A stretch of 64,000 nt of DNA from Ferruginibacter yonginensis (GTDB taxonomy: Bacteria; Bacteroidota; Bacteroidia; Chitinophagales; Chitinophagaceae), in the NCBI RefSeq assembly GCF_042651465.1, contig NZ_JBHSCZ010000002.1, positions 248,001 to 312,000 of the forward strand, read 5' to 3'. A program made the translations under genes and the position numbers. The notes under the pieces are model-generated. The model was not told the origin of the DNA. It did not search any database and saw only the letters and a list, made by a program, of their open reading frames with translations. Below, one piece after another: positions 27,084-36,334 of the stretch. Positions within the stretch are counted from its first letter, which is position 1. Every line of letters starts with the position of its first letter.

Positions 27084-28037
27084 CTATGCGTTAAAAATAT
27101 TACTATTTAAATGTTTAAGGGCTTCCATAGCGCCATAATGTTCGCAGGTTTTAGCACCTGCCACATTACCATTGTATATTATTGTTTGCCACTGTGCTAT
27201 GGATATTTTGCTAAAAGCAGGCGCAAATTTATTTAATTGTGATAATACTGCACCTACAAATGCATCGCCTGCACCTGTAGTATCAATAGGGTTTACTTCA
27301 ATACTCTTAATAATTTCAGTATGAGTGGGCGTACCAAATATAGTTCCTTCTTTGCCAATAGTAATAGCAAAAAAACCTTTGGTTCTTTTTTGAAAAATAG
27401 CACAAGCGCTTTCAACATCTGCACAGCCTGTTAACAACAACGCTTCCTCATCACTCACTTTAAAGAAGTTACATCGCTCTATAAAGTACCAACTTTGTTT
27501 AATGAAGTGTGGTTGATTATCTTTAAAAAGTAAATGCCTATAATTAGGATCAAAGCTGGTGAAAATACCTTGCTCTACTGCTTTATCAAACAATATAAAA
27601 TAGGTTTCTTGGAGTGGACCTTCCATAAAAGCCGTAGCCGAACCAAAATGTACAATACTGGTTGAGGCAAGGTTGTATGAGGCAATATCCGTCCAATGCA
27701 ACTGACCATCGGCACCTCTGTTAAAATAAAAATCACGTTCCCCATTTTCTAACAAACTCACAAAAGCAAAGGTGGTAAAGTGTTGTGCATCTTGCAACAT
27801 GTACGAAGTATCAACATTAAACCCTTTCATTACATCAATTAAATGTTGCCCAAACGGGTCAATACCAACTTTTGCTGCCAACACAACATCTTCTCCCAAT
27901 GCAGCAATGGCGGCTGCTACATTTGTAGGCGCTCCACCTGGCTTTTTTAGAAAGTTTTCGCCTGTAGTAAGTGGCAAACCCTTATCGGTACAAATCATAT
28001 CAATTAAAGCCTCACCAATACAAAATATTTTACTCAT
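27084..28037 (-). CDS. PfkB-family sugar kinase, probable fructokinase
   Basis: A 317-residue ribokinase/PfkB-family kinase. It begins with the family opening (IFCIGEALIDMI), has the GGAPTNVAAAIAALG motif near residue 33 and ends with the catalytic DTTGAGDAFVGAV motif (Asp of GAGD as base). Fructokinases have the same layout, and the adjacent amylosucrase-type enzyme would produce fructose from sucrose, so fructose is the likely substrate. A 16-bp gap precedes the amylosucrase start and a 44-bp gap follows the transporter gene. Complete and of normal length. Confidence 0.9.
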   Translation of the reverse strand: MSKIFCIGEALIDMICTDKGLPLTTGENFLKKPGGAPTNVAAAIAALGEDVVLAAKVGIDPFGQHLIDVMKGFNVDTSYMLQDAQHFTTFAFVSLLENGERDFYFNRGADGQLHWTDIASYNLASTSIVHFGSATAFMEGPLQETYFILFDKAVEQGIFTSFDPNYRHLLFKDNQPHFIKQSWYFIERCNFFKVSDEEALLLTGCADVESACAIFQKRTKGFFAITIGKEGTIFGTPTHTEIIKSIEVNPIDTTGAGDAFVGAVLSQLNKFAPAFSKISIAQWQTIIYNGNVAGAKTCEHYGAMEALKHLNSNIFNA

Positions 28038-28081
28038 ACAATGTCGCTTTATAAATAACAGTGCAAAATTTAATTGTTTTA

Positions 28082-29623
28082 TTAATGCCCCCCTGTGGCA
28101 GGTGCTGCCATTATTTCGTTGGTTAACTTTTTACTTTTTATAAGCAGTGTTGCCAAAGCCGCAACAAGTAATAATACACCTGCAAACAAAATGGCTTTAG
28201 TAGGGTCGTTATGTAAAAAGTGTTTTAAAATATACCCGAAACTAATGGTTTGTATAAACATAGGTATTACAATCATCATATTAATAATACCCATATAAAC
28301 ACCATATTTTTCTTTAGGTATTTCACTTACTACCATTAAATAAGGTATACCCATCATGCTAGCCCAACCAATACCAAAGCCTGTAATAGCTACATAAAAT
28401 AATGATAGTTGGTGTATTTGCGAAAATGCTATAAAGCCTACTCCTGCTAATATTAAGCAAATAAAGTGCACATATTTAGCACCATATTTTTTAGCAAACC
28501 CTACCAACAAAAAAGCAATTAAAAAAGTAACGATGTTATACCAACCGTTAATACCACCCGTGGCAGATACTGCTTTCTCATATTTTCTATCATTGGCATC
28601 AATTTCACTTATTGCATTAACATCATCAACAGTTAAAGATGTTGTTATGATGTCTTTCCAATTATCATAAGTAGCCATTGCTGTAGTATCATTTTTGTTC
28701 ACATCATCTGGCTCCAAACCTTTAGCCTCTACATACTTTTTTATATCAGCTTTAAAAGTTGTAAATGATTTCATTGCAGCTTCTTCGGTTGCATTCAAAT
28801 CTTTATGGTGCCACTCAAAAGCGTTTTGTGCTACCGCTTTACTACTGTTTTGCCAATAACAAAACAAAGCATACCATTGAAATAAATATACTAAAGCCAA
28901 TAACCATAACACTTTAGGCATGTTGCCTATAGCACTAATAACATCTTTAAAAGGCGAAAAAAGATGTAAAGGCTGCGAACGCATTTCTTTAATTTCTTCA
29001 TCGCTTGGTGGAATTTCTGGTGTGGTACGCATACTCCACCAAACACTGCCTATTGAACAAACTGCACCAAACATGAACGATGCAAAAACCCAGTTAGGTA
29101 ATTTGCCTGTTTTTCCTACTATAATCAAAGGAAAAAGTAACAATGAAAAATTAGCTAGGGTTTGACCAAAACCCGTAAAAAAACTCTGTGCCTGAAAACC
29201 GGTAGCCTGTTGGGTTTCATCTAACTTATCTGCAACAAATGCCCTGTAAGGTTCCATTGCGGTGTTGTTACCAGCATCTAAAATCCAGAGCAAACCAGCA
29301 GCCATCCATAAGCTACTGCTGAACGGAAACAAAAACAATGCAATACTGCACATAATAGCGCCTATAAAAAAATAGGGTTTTCTTCTGCCAAATTTTGGAT
29401 GCCATGTTCTATCACTCAAAGCACCAATAATGGGCTGTACCAACAAACCCGTTAACGGACCGGCTAAATTAAGCCAAGGAATTTCATCTGGCTTAGCCCC
29501 CAAAAAATCGTAAATGGGGTTAACAGCACTTTGTTGTAAACCAAAACTATATTGAATGCCGAAAAAACCAACATTCATATTAATAATTTGCCAGAAGCTC
29601 AGCTTCGCTTTAGTTAAATTCAT
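28082..29623 (-). CDS. MFS/GPH sugar transporter, SLC45-like (sucrose or maltose)
   Basis: A 513-residue inner-membrane transporter with 12 predicted segments. The N-terminal half carries the signature of the sucrose/maltose:proton symporter group: GFFGIQYSFGLQQ, W-L-A/N-L-A-G-P-L-T-G-L-L-V-Q-P-I-I-G, then SDRTWHPKFGRRKPYF. A cytoplasmic loop of about 110 residues (about 270-370), longer than usual and rich in Asp, Lys and Thr, separates the two halves. First gene of the operon transporter-kinase-amylosucrase. A -7-like box at 29644-29651 and a LacI-type operator at 29689-29698 lie just upstream. Confidence 0.9.
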   Translation of the reverse strand: MNLTKAKLSFWQIINMNVGFFGIQYSFGLQQSAVNPIYDFLGAKPDEIPWLNLAGPLTGLLVQPIIGALSDRTWHPKFGRRKPYFFIGAIMCSIALFLFPFSSSLWMAAGLLWILDAGNNTAMEPYRAFVADKLDETQQATGFQAQSFFTGFGQTLANFSLLLFPLIIVGKTGKLPNWVFASFMFGAVCSIGSVWWSMRTTPEIPPSDEEIKEMRSQPLHLFSPFKDVISAIGNMPKVLWLLALVYLFQWYALFCYWQNSSKAVAQNAFEWHHKDLNATEEAAMKSFTTFKADIKKYVEAKGLEPDDVNKNDTTAMATYDNWKDIITTSLTVDDVNAISEIDANDRKYEKAVSATGGINGWYNIVTFLIAFLLVGFAKKYGAKYVHFICLILAGVGFIAFSQIHQLSLFYVAITGFGIGWASMMGIPYLMVVSEIPKEKYGVYMGIINMMIVIPMFIQTISFGYILKHFLHNDPTKAILFAGVLLLVAALATLLIKSKKLTNEIMAAPATGGH

Positions 29624-29643
29624 TGCAGTAAAATAGTGGTATT

Positions 29644-29651
29644 TAAATATA
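29644..29651 (-). promoter_or_regulatory. Candidate -7 box of the transporter operon
   Basis: Minus-strand TATATTTA matches 7 of 8 positions of TAnnTTTG; RNA would start near 29637, 14 nt before the ATG. No -33 TTTG at correct spacing. Confidence 0.4.
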
Positions 29652-29688
29652 TGATGGTTTTATGGAAGTGCCTATCAAACATCATTTG

Positions 29689-29698
29689 CAAACGTTTG
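29689..29698. promoter_or_regulatory. LacI-type operator of the transporter-kinase-amylosucrase operon
   Basis: CAAACGTTTG palindrome, embedded in GCAAACGTTTGA, 42.5 bp upstream of the candidate -7 box. An outer inverted repeat ATCAAAC-N13-GTTTGAT (29674-29700) overlaps it and may be a second binding register. Confidence 0.78.
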
Positions 29699-29716
29699 AT
29701 GTGGGCATTTTAACGT

Positions 29717-29762
29717 TGTATATTTACAAAGTATTTCCATACAACCCAATGTATATTTACAA
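29717..29762. repeat. 13-bp direct repeat before rmuC
   Basis: TGTATATTTACAA occurs at 29717-29729 and 29750-29762, 33 bp apart, that is about three helical turns. Each copy contains the dyad TGTA-N4-TACA. The second copy ends 2 bp before the rmuC start codon. Confidence 0.6.
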
Positions 29763-29764
29763 CT

Positions 29765-31156
29765 ATGAACAACATCTTAATACTCATTATTACATCAGCC
29801 ATTTTATTGATTGTTGTTATTGTAATTATTCGCCTGCTTTATGCACAAAAAACAAATTTTATTAAAGCACAGTTGTTACAAAGTCAACAACAGTTGGAGC
29901 AACTAAACAAAGCCCATCAACAATTACAAAATAGTGAAGCTGCTTTACAAATAAGTAAAGCAAATAGCGAAGCACAGGTACAATTTTTACAAGATGAAGT
30001 GCATCAACTAAAAATTATAGCAACGCAATACCAACAACTATTGCAAAAAAATGCCATTACAGAAACCCAACTTCAGCAAACCGCACAACAATTGGCAACG
30101 CAACAACAAGAGGTGCAACAATTAAATAATACACTACAGTTGCAATTTAAACATGTTGCACAGGCAATTTTAGATGAAAAAACCAACCAATTTACAGCTG
30201 TTAATGAGCAAAAAATGACCGCTATTTTAGCACCGCTTAAACAACAATTACAAGAGTTTAAACAAAAGGTAGAAGAAACCTACGACAAAGAATCAAAAGA
30301 GCGGTTTAGCTTACATAAAGAAGTGGGAAGACTTATTGATATGACACAGCAAGTAAGCCAAGATGCCAACAACTTAACCAATGCATTAAAAGGTAATAAC
30401 AAAATTCAAGGCAATTGGGGTGAATTGATTTTAGAAAGTATTTTAGAAGCCAGTGGTTTACTAAAAGGCACCCAATATTTTTTACAACAATTTATTAAAG
30501 ATAACGCTGGCAATATTATTAAAGATGAAGATGGTAAAGGATTGCAGCCAGATGTGATGATTGTATACCCCGATGAACGTAAAATTATTATTGATGCGAA
30601 GGTTTCATTACAAGCATGGGATATATTGGTAGCCGCTACTGATATTACTGAACAACATACCTACTTGGCACAACACCTCAAAAGTATTAAAAACCATATT
30701 GATGGGTTGAGTAAAAAAAATTACCCCAAATATGCATCAGCGTTAGAGTATGTGTTACTGTTTATACCAATTGAACCAGCCTTTTTAGAAGCCCTTAAGC
30801 AAGATGCTACTTTGTGGAAATACGCCTATGATAGAAATATTATTTTGGTGAGCCCAACCAATTTATTAGCCGTTTTAAAAATAATAGTAGCGTTGTGGAA
30901 AGTATCATCCCAAAGTAAAAATGCTATTGAAATTGCAGAGAAGGCTGGTAGCTTATATGATAAATTTGTTGGTTTTTATGAATCGTTTGATGCCGTTGGT
31001 AAAAAAATAAGAGAAGCCCATCAAAGTTTTGAACAAGCTCAAAAACAACTCATAACAGGTAGGGGTAATTTTACCCAAAAAGTTGAAGAACTTAAAAAAA
31101 TGGGAGCCAATGCTCAAAAGCAATTGCCAGATGCTGCCCTTAACAATGACCAATAA
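29765..31156 (+). CDS. rmuC: DNA recombination protein RmuC homologue
   Basis: A 463-residue protein with an N-terminal membrane segment (about 5-23), a long glutamine-rich coiled coil (about 30-145) and the RmuC nuclease-like domain (about 160-420). The domain shows NWGELILESILEASGL and, further on, the acid-rich core with ILPDVMIVYPD-like and IIIDAKVSLQAW, the PD-(D/E)XK-type motif. In E. coli RmuC limits inversions at short inverted repeats. Single-gene unit; no strong terminator was seen before the next start. Confidence 0.93.
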   Translation: MNNILILIITSAILLIVVIVIIRLLYAQKTNFIKAQLLQSQQQLEQLNKAHQQLQNSEAALQISKANSEAQVQFLQDEVHQLKIIATQYQQLLQKNAITETQLQQTAQQLATQQQEVQQLNNTLQLQFKHVAQAILDEKTNQFTAVNEQKMTAILAPLKQQLQEFKQKVEETYDKESKERFSLHKEVGRLIDMTQQVSQDANNLTNALKGNNKIQGNWGELILESILEASGLLKGTQYFLQQFIKDNAGNIIKDEDGKGLQPDVMIVYPDERKIIIDAKVSLQAWDILVAATDITEQHTYLAQHLKSIKNHIDGLSKKNYPKYASALEYVLLFIPIEPAFLEALKQDATLWKYAYDRNIILVSPTNLLAVLKIIVALWKVSSQSKNAIEIAEKAGSLYDKFVGFYESFDAVGKKIREAHQSFEQAQKQLITGRGNFTQKVEELKKMGANAQKQLPDAALNNDQ

Positions 31157-31260
31157 AACGTAATTGTTTATTTTATATATGAGTTTTCAAACTAATTTGT
31201 TGCTAGCTTCGTAAGTAGTTGCGGTATTATACGTAATTAAACAGTCTATTCTTTTTAAAC

Positions 31261-31956
31261 ATGCAGTTACAACAAACGGCTATTTTGGTATTTGCCCAAA
31301 CTGCTCAGGCTGAGCAAGGCAATAAGTCGTTTGCTTTGCACAAACATGGTGCTGCCTATTTTCAATACCTTAACCGCATTGTGTTTCAAAAAGTACAAAA
31401 AACGGGTTTGCCTTTTTTTATATTTTCAGAAAAAGAACAAGTTGGAAAAACATTTGGCGAAAAAATTTCAAATGCCGTAAATGCAGTATTTGAAAAAGGT
31501 TTTCAAAATATCATGATTGTAGGAAATGATAGTCCACAATTACAAACAAAACATCTTTTAAAAGCACATCAACAAATTTTACTTGGAAATACTGTAATTG
31601 GTAAAAATTGTAGAGGCGGTGCTTATTTAATTGCATTTAATAAAAAATGGTACCAACATCAACCATTTAAAAATGTAAGCTGGCAAAGCAACCAATTATA
31701 CCACGATTTGTGTGGTTTATTTACTAACACCATCAATATTGGGCTTCCTACATTAATTGATATTAATGCAAAGGCTGATGCAGTTGCTGTATTTTCTACT
31801 TTAGCCTATACCTGTCAATTAAAAAAATTATTAGTAAACCTGTTGCAATACACACAATTGTTTGCAACAAACTTATTTTTTCAGTTATACTTACAACCTA
31901 TTGTAAGCCACAAAGGCCTTAGAGCACCTCCTTCGGCAGTATTTATTGTTGCCTAA
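31261..31956 (+). CDS. DUF2064 protein (TIGR04282-type glycosyltransferase-like)
   Basis: A 231-residue protein of the DUF2064 family, a nucleotide-sugar-transferase-like fold. The core V-G-N-D-S-P-Q-L (about 86-93) corresponds to the family's G-x-D-x-P motif, followed by the helix and the GNTVIGKNCRGGAYLIAF strand. Members next to arsenosugar genes have been named arsenosugar-biosynthesis glycosyltransferases, but many lie elsewhere. It precedes a TonB-dependent receptor and, 7 kb on, a DUF547 protein and an ArsM-like methyltransferase, both of which are also found in arsenosugar contexts. A small hairpin TTGCC/GGCAA (31949-31963) covers its stop codon. Confidence 0.75.
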   Translation: MQLQQTAILVFAQTAQAEQGNKSFALHKHGAAYFQYLNRIVFQKVQKTGLPFFIFSEKEQVGKTFGEKISNAVNAVFEKGFQNIMIVGNDSPQLQTKHLLKAHQQILLGNTVIGKNCRGGAYLIAFNKKWYQHQPFKNVSWQSNQLYHDLCGLFTNTINIGLPTLIDINAKADAVAVFSTLAYTCQLKKLLVNLLQYTQLFATNLFFQLYLQPIVSHKGLRAPPSAVFIVA

Positions 31957-32004
31957 AAGGCAAACCCATTTTTCATTATTATTTATTTTATTAAAACATT
32001 TTTT

Positions 32005-34995
32005 ATGATAAAAAAGTGCTTTACACTTTTATGTATATTTTTATGCAATGCTGCGGTATTTGCACAAGTTGATTTAACCGTATCAGTATCTAACAACGCC
32101 ACTTTAAAACCATTAGCCAGTGTAGCGGTGGTGCTTCAAAATAAAGAAATTGGGTATAACCAAACCCTTAGTACCAATGCTGCCGGTAAAGTAATTTTTA
32201 AATCATTGAGCATTGCTGGCACTTACACCGTAAGTTTAAATAGCGAATCGTATAATGCCGATGTTATTGACAATTTACAGTTTAGAACTAATGAAAACCC
32301 TAGTGTGCAGTTAGTAGCCACTACTAAAAAAACCACCGAATTGAATGCTGTAAAAGTGTACAGCGGAAGCTCAAAAATTAATACAGTGAACGCCGAGGTA
32401 TCTGCTCAATTGAAAAGAAAAGAGTTAGAGTTATTGCCTGTTGAGGGTAGAGATATTACTCGTTCATTATACCGTTTACCAAACGTTACGCAAGCAACAG
32501 GCTTTTACCCAGAGGCACCCAACGTTAGCATCAACGGGGCTAACTCATTATTTACATCATACTTAATTGATGGTATGGATAATAATGAGCGCTTTTTAGG
32601 CGGTCAAAAATTTGCAATGCCTTTAGGTTTTACACAAAACGTTACGGCATTAACCAATAACTACTCGGTTGAGTTTGGTAATACTGCTAATGGATTATTT
32701 AACCTTACAAGCCGCAGTGGTAGCAACAAAACTACCGGTGAAGCTTTCTATTTAACCAGACCAGGTGCTGCTGTTGATGCATCTAGCAAATATTTTCAAA
32801 AAGATTTAAGTGGCAATAATGTAAAAGATGGTTTTCAGCGCCAACAATTTGGTGTGGCTTTAGGTGGTGCTATTAAAAAGGATAAAACTTTTTACTACAT
32901 CAATGCTGAGCAAACCATTGATATAAAAGACAATATTTTAACATCGCCACAATTAGGTGTAAATGCTACGGTTCGTGGTTATAACTATTTCACTTACTTG
33001 TCTGGTAAAATTGATCAAAAATGGAGCGATCATTTTAAATCATCGTTACGTGTAAATGGTGGTATTGTAAACATTGCTCGTCAAGGCGGTGGGTTAGAAG
33101 GCGGTGTAGCATTCCCATCTGCAGGTAACAAGCAAGATCGTAACTCAACATTAATTGCCCTACAAAATGTTTACACCAAAGGCAACATTAGTAACGAAAC
33201 CAATATTCAATACAGCAACTTTCGTTGGAACTACGCAAGACCAACAAACGAAAACAATCCACAAGTAGAGGTTAAAGCGCCTGATGGTAGTACTGTGGCA
33301 GTGTTTGGCCACCCAGGTTATGCGTTTGACTCTCATGAAAGCACCATTCAGTTTCAAGAAAAGTTTAAAATCTTTTTAAATAAACATACCTTAAAAGTAG
33401 GTGCTGAAATTATTAGTGCCAAACACCAACTATACGGCGGTGGTGTACCAAACGGTTATTATCAAGTGCAATTAACAGCAGCACAGTTAGCTGATTTAAA
33501 AGCAAAAAATAAAGGCAAAGATTTAGATTATACTGATATTCCATCAAACGTAGCCGTGCCGTTTTATAGTGTTGAGTTACGTCCGAACCAATTTGGTAAA
33601 ACACAAACCATTACCTCATTGTATGCAGAAGATTTATTTGCAGTAAATAGTAAATTAAATATTACTTACGGCATACGTTACGATTATGATAACTTATCAA
33701 AAGGTGGTAGCAGCCGTGGTGATTATAACAACATTGCCCCACGTGCAAGTTTCAATTATAAAATAAACGACAAAAGCAGTATTCGTGGTGGTTCTGGCCT
33801 TTCTTACGATAAAGTTTTGTACAGTGTTTATAGTGATGCTATTCAGCAAAATACCACAAGCCCTGAGTATAAATTACAATTGCAAGCATTGATTGATAAA
33901 GGTATTTTACCAAAAAATACAAACCTCAACGCTATTACTTTTGATGGTAATTTGAGTGCAGGTGCTACCAATGTGCCTTACTTAAATGGACCAAGTGCAG
34001 CATCTTTACAAAACCAACGTAACAGCGTATTTAGTTTTGAACGCCGCATATTAAACCCTAATGGTTACCAAAACAGTTATACTTGGCAAAATACCATTGG
34101 TTACCAATACCAAGTAAATGATAAGTTATTATTGTATACTGATGTTGTGTATAACAGAGGTTACAACTTATTTAGATTGGTTGATTTAAATGCTCCTACA
34201 GCTTACCAAATACCTGCAAACGGCACTACACCACGTTCACAAGCCGCTGCAAACGCTACTAGGCCCGTTCCTATTTTTAATGATGCTAGCGGTAACTACG
34301 GTGTTATTAATGGCCAAAAAGTATACGGTGTGGCTCGTAATGTAACGGTAACTGATGCTGGTGGTAAATCTGAATATATCGGTTTAAGCATCAATGCTAA
34401 AAAAGATAAAGCAGCTGACAAGTATGCCTATTTTGTATCGTACACATTATCTAGCTTAAAAAATAATACAGACGATATTAATTTCCGTGCATCTGATGCA
34501 AATAATTATGATAACGAATGGGGCCCATCATTAAACGATCGTCGCCATGTAATTAGTGGTGTGTTTTATTATTATCCTGTAAAACAATTGAGTGTTTCAT
34601 TTGCTACACTATTACAAAGTGGCCAACCAATTAACCGTATACCTGATGGTACAGTTTATGGTACTACTGATTTAAATGGTGATGGTGGTAGTTTTGGTGA
34701 TGCTTATGTTGGTAACAGTGATCGCCAACCAGGCGAAGCAAGAAACAGCGATCGCTTACCTTGGAGTAAATTGTTTGATGCTGGTGTACAATACAATATT
34801 CCAATTAAAGGTACTGGCCGTTTAGAAATTAGGGCTGATATATTTAATGTATTTAATACCGTAAACTTAAGTGGTTACAGTAATAATGCTACACAAAGTA
34901 ACCAAATACAAATTGGCCCTAAGAGCAATGGCATTTTGCAAAAAAATGCAGGCGCTCCACGTCAGTTCCAGTTTGGTGCTCGTTACACTTTTTAA
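32005..34995 (+). CDS. TonB-dependent outer-membrane receptor without SusD partner
   Basis: A 996-residue outer-membrane receptor. Signal peptide to about residue 21 (AAVFAQ), a carboxypeptidase-regulatory-like domain (about 25-105), a plug domain with the conserved NVSINGANSLFTSYLIDGMDNNE stretch in short form, and a beta-barrel ending FQFGARYTF, where the terminal Phe suits BAM insertion. It lacks the SusC signature and has no susD nearby, so it probably takes a small ligand such as a metal chelate, cofactor or peptide. It is directly upstream of an ABC importer but separated by a strong terminator, so the two are functionally suggestive neighbours, not one transcript. Confidence 0.92.
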   Translation: MIKKCFTLLCIFLCNAAVFAQVDLTVSVSNNATLKPLASVAVVLQNKEIGYNQTLSTNAAGKVIFKSLSIAGTYTVSLNSESYNADVIDNLQFRTNENPSVQLVATTKKTTELNAVKVYSGSSKINTVNAEVSAQLKRKELELLPVEGRDITRSLYRLPNVTQATGFYPEAPNVSINGANSLFTSYLIDGMDNNERFLGGQKFAMPLGFTQNVTALTNNYSVEFGNTANGLFNLTSRSGSNKTTGEAFYLTRPGAAVDASSKYFQKDLSGNNVKDGFQRQQFGVALGGAIKKDKTFYYINAEQTIDIKDNILTSPQLGVNATVRGYNYFTYLSGKIDQKWSDHFKSSLRVNGGIVNIARQGGGLEGGVAFPSAGNKQDRNSTLIALQNVYTKGNISNETNIQYSNFRWNYARPTNENNPQVEVKAPDGSTVAVFGHPGYAFDSHESTIQFQEKFKIFLNKHTLKVGAEIISAKHQLYGGGVPNGYYQVQLTAAQLADLKAKNKGKDLDYTDIPSNVAVPFYSVELRPNQFGKTQTITSLYAEDLFAVNSKLNITYGIRYDYDNLSKGGSSRGDYNNIAPRASFNYKINDKSSIRGGSGLSYDKVLYSVYSDAIQQNTTSPEYKLQLQALIDKGILPKNTNLNAITFDGNLSAGATNVPYLNGPSAASLQNQRNSVFSFERRILNPNGYQNSYTWQNTIGYQYQVNDKLLLYTDVVYNRGYNLFRLVDLNAPTAYQIPANGTTPRSQAAANATRPVPIFNDASGNYGVINGQKVYGVARNVTVTDAGGKSEYIGLSINAKKDKAADKYAYFVSYTLSSLKNNTDDINFRASDANNYDNEWGPSLNDRRHVISGVFYYYPVKQLSVSFATLLQSGQPINRIPDGTVYGTTDLNGDGGSFGDAYVGNSDRQPGEARNSDRLPWSKLFDAGVQYNIPIKGTGRLEIRADIFNVFNTVNLSGYSNNATQSNQIQIGPKSNGILQKNAGAPRQFQFGARYTF

Positions 34996-35001
34996 TACCA
35001 C

Positions 35002-35040
35002 AAGCCACTTACTGTTAAAAAAATAGTAAGTGGCTTTTTT
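35002..35040 (+). terminator. Strong intrinsic terminator after the TonB receptor
   Basis: A 12-bp perfect stem AAGCCACTTACT / AGTAAGTGGCTT with an 11-nt A-rich loop and a terminal T-tract. Confidence 0.93.
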
Positions 35041-35104
35041 AATTTGTACTTTTAAAACTACCTTTTCAACTCAGTTTAAAACTAAACACCTTAAACAACA
35101 TTTC

Positions 35105-36334
35105 ATGAAATCGTTTTCAGTTATAATTTGTAGTTTTTTTATAGTTTGTTCAGCAATGCTTACCAGTTGTAATCAAAAAAAAGCTACAATGCAGGCAGAT
35201 GTTGCTTCATTAAGTTGGAAAGATATTGAAGCGAAAGCTAATGGTACTACCGTACATTTAATGATGTGGCAGGGCGACCCACAAATAAATGCTTATATGG
35301 CTGATTATGTAGTGCCACAAATAAAAAAACTTTACAATATTGATCTTAAAATTGTTGCAGGACAAGGCAATCAAATTGTGTCATTATTACTCAACGAAAA
35401 ACAAGCTAGTAAAACCAGTAGTGAAATTGATTTAGGGTGGATTAATGGAGAAACATTTTACCAGCTAAGACAAATAGATGGTTTGTATGGCCCATTTACC
35501 AATCAACTACCCAACGCCCAATACATTAACTTCAACAATAAATTTATTAATACTGATTTTCAAGAACCCATCAATGGCATGGAGTGTCCGTGGGGAAATG
35601 TACAAATGTGTTTAATTTACAATAAAGATAAAGTGGCTAACCCTCCAAAAAACATTACAGAGTTAGCCAGCTATGTAAAAGCCAATCCGGGACGATTTAC
35701 CATTGGCAACGATTTTACAGGACTTACTTTTTTAAAATCAATGTTAGTAGAAATTGCAGGTGCAGATACCTCATTAAAAGGAAAATTTAATGAAGCTGCT
35801 TATAAAAAATACAGCCAACAACTGTGGGACTACATCAACACTAATAAAAAATATTTTTGGAAAGAAGGTAAAACTTTTCCAAATGCTGTAGCGCCCATGC
35901 ACCAAATGTTTGCCAGTGGTGAGTTGTATTTTACCATGAGCAATAACGATGGAGAGGTTGATAATAAAGTAGCATTAGGCACTTTCCCTACATTTGCCCG
36001 TTCATATGTTTTTGATGCTGGTACTATCCAAAACTCACACTACATGGGTATTATCAAAAACAGTGGCAATAAAGCTGGTGCTATGGTGGTTGTTAATTTT
36101 TTAATTTCACCGGCTGCACAATTACAAAAAAATAAATCAACGGTTTGGGGTGATGGTACGGTGTTAAATATAAATAGTTTGCCCGATAGTTTTCAACAAC
36201 AGTTTAAACAATTAGGCAACAGAATGTACGGTCCGCAAAGAAGCGATATTGAGCAAAAAGCAATAGAAGAATTAGCGCCAGAATACATGATTCGCTTGAG
36301 CGATGATTTTAGAAAATATGTTATTGAACAATAA
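35105..36334 (+). CDS. YnjB-family ABC transporter substrate-binding lipoprotein
   Basis: A 409-residue periplasmic binding protein anchored as a lipoprotein (Cys22 in MLTSC). It belongs to the YnjB group, seen in W-Q-G-D-P-Q-I-N-A-Y, the LLNEKQASKTSSEIDLGWINGE stretch in short form, and W-G-N-V-Q-M-C-L-I-Y-N. The E. coli YnjBCD system has no proven ligand. Start ATG 35105 begins the signal peptide; an upstream in-frame start would place its N-terminus inside the preceding terminator. A near-consensus -7 box TACTTTTA lies at 35047-35054. It is first of a nine-gene run that overlaps or nearly overlaps throughout. Confidence 0.88.
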   Translation: MKSFSVIICSFFIVCSAMLTSCNQKKATMQADVASLSWKDIEAKANGTTVHLMMWQGDPQINAYMADYVVPQIKKLYNIDLKIVAGQGNQIVSLLLNEKQASKTSSEIDLGWINGETFYQLRQIDGLYGPFTNQLPNAQYINFNNKFINTDFQEPINGMECPWGNVQMCLIYNKDKVANPPKNITELASYVKANPGRFTIGNDFTGLTFLKSMLVEIAGADTSLKGKFNEAAYKKYSQQLWDYINTNKKYFWKEGKTFPNAVAPMHQMFASGELYFTMSNNDGEVDNKVALGTFPTFARSYVFDAGTIQNSHYMGIIKNSGNKAGAMVVVNFLISPAAQLQKNKSTVWGDGTVLNINSLPDSFQQQFKQLGNRMYGPQRSDIEQKAIEELAPEYMIRLSDDFRKYVIEQ

